Origin: Xanthomonas nasturtii
GTDB taxonomy: Bacteria > Pseudomonadota > Gammaproteobacteria > Xanthomonadales > Xanthomonadaceae
NCBI RefSeq assembly: GCF_001660815.1
Contig: NZ_LYMI01000031.1
Coordinates: 1-47,947, forward strand
Length of the DNA: 47,947 nucleotides
Reading direction: 5' to 3'
Positions 47,767-47,947 of the stretch are shown here, in pieces (positions within the stretch are counted from its first letter, which is position 1; each line of letters begins with the position of its first letter). A program made the position numbers and the translations under genes. The notes beneath the pieces were generated by a model. That model had not been told where the DNA came from. It searched no databases and saw only the letters and a list, made by a program, of their open reading frames with translations.

Positions 47767-47787
47767 GCCCCTCTCCCGATGGGAGAG
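47767..47787. repeat. REP-like palindrome at right IS110 junction
   Basis: CCCCTCTCCCGATGGGAGAG directly abuts the IS110 end. It mirrors the arrangement at 161-181 with different loop bases, so the flanks are different REP copies. The 227 bases between hppD and the IS hold only degenerate heptamers (47560-47595). Confidence 0.65.
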
Positions 47788-47797
47788 CAACTGTCTT

Positions 47798-47829
47798 GAT
47801 CAACTGGCGGCGCTAGCCGCCAGTTGATC
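47798..47829. repeat. Perfect hairpin at the right IS110 copy
   Basis: Inverted copy of the 14-bp stem and TAGC loop at 119-150, again spanning the transposase stop. Confidence 0.75.
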
Positions 47830-47946
47830 TCGCATCTTGGCGTTGAGGATGACCAATAATTTGCGCATCGCCGCCACGAGGGCGACCTTGCCCGCTTTGC
47901 CCTGCGTGCGTAGCCGCTGGTAAAACTCGCGCAGGGCCGGGTTGAA
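47800..47946 (-). CDS. IS110-family transposase, C-terminal end (partial, runs off window)
   Basis: Exact reverse complement of bases 2-148. It encodes the same 48 C-terminal residues (NPALREFYQRL...ILNAKMRDQLA) and stop. The element continues beyond the window. Identity to the left copy extends through 47781, giving 167 identical bases, so the two copies are recent. Confidence 0.8.
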   Translation of the reverse strand, partial: FNPALREFYQRLRTQGKAGKVALVAAMRKLLVILNAKMRDQLAASAAS

Positions 47947-47947
47947 G

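Overview
The window is chromosomal DNA of a Xanthomonas (Gammaproteobacteria). The evidence is the high GC content, a tryptophan 2,3-dioxygenase of 298 residues that I recall as nearly identical to the X. campestris enzyme, abundant CCCTCTCCC...GGGAGAGGGG palindromic repeats, and a plant-inducible-promoter (PIP) box in front of a YopJ-family type III effector. I cannot fix the species from sequence alone. Minor differences from my memory of the X. campestris dioxygenase suggest a close relative.

Layout. Both window ends are the same 167 bases in inverted orientation: the 3' end of an IS110-family transposase abutting a REP-like palindrome. Next come ubiA (ubiquinone), tRNA-Arg(CCG), an HPF/RaiA-like ribosome-associated protein, a DUF3772/MscS mechanosensitive channel, opgB (periplasmic glucan modification), a UbiB/ABC1 kinase, a DUF808 membrane protein and a GGDEF diguanylate cyclase. 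From 12.5 to 25.8 kb runs a compact plus-strand operon for glycogen and trehalose: glgA-glgB-treZ-malQ-treY-DUF2934-glgX and an NAD(P)-binding protein. The first five genes are joined by 4-base start/stop overlaps or a 2-base gap. Together they build glycogen, branch and debranch it, rearrange maltodextrins, and convert them to trehalose by TreY/TreZ.

From 25.8 to 28.2 kb is a decayed zone: one intact SDR, a fragment of an FAD/NAD-binding protein, a frameshifted and repeat-interrupted virK, and a truncated SDR facing an HxlR regulator. After a DUF6172 protein and a DEAD-box helicase comes the AT-richer effector gene with its PIP box, then an IS5-family element. This is a small acquired pathogenicity islet.

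From 33.6 to 37.7 kb a minus-strand operon encodes E1-alpha, E1-beta, a tandem SH3-like protein and E2 of a 2-oxo acid dehydrogenase. The E2 linker contains translated REP-like repeats. A large secreted ExeM/NucH-type nuclease with a one-base frameshift follows. Then come kynA behind twin 7x7-base tandem repeats, a POT-family peptide transporter with a thioredoxin-like lipoprotein, and a divergent MarR regulator/hppD pair for tyrosine catabolism.

No CRISPR array, rRNA, prophage or replication origin was seen. The least explained items are the SH3-like protein inside the dehydrogenase operon, the REP sequences used as E2 coding sequence, and the IS110 element apparently inserting into REP palindromes.
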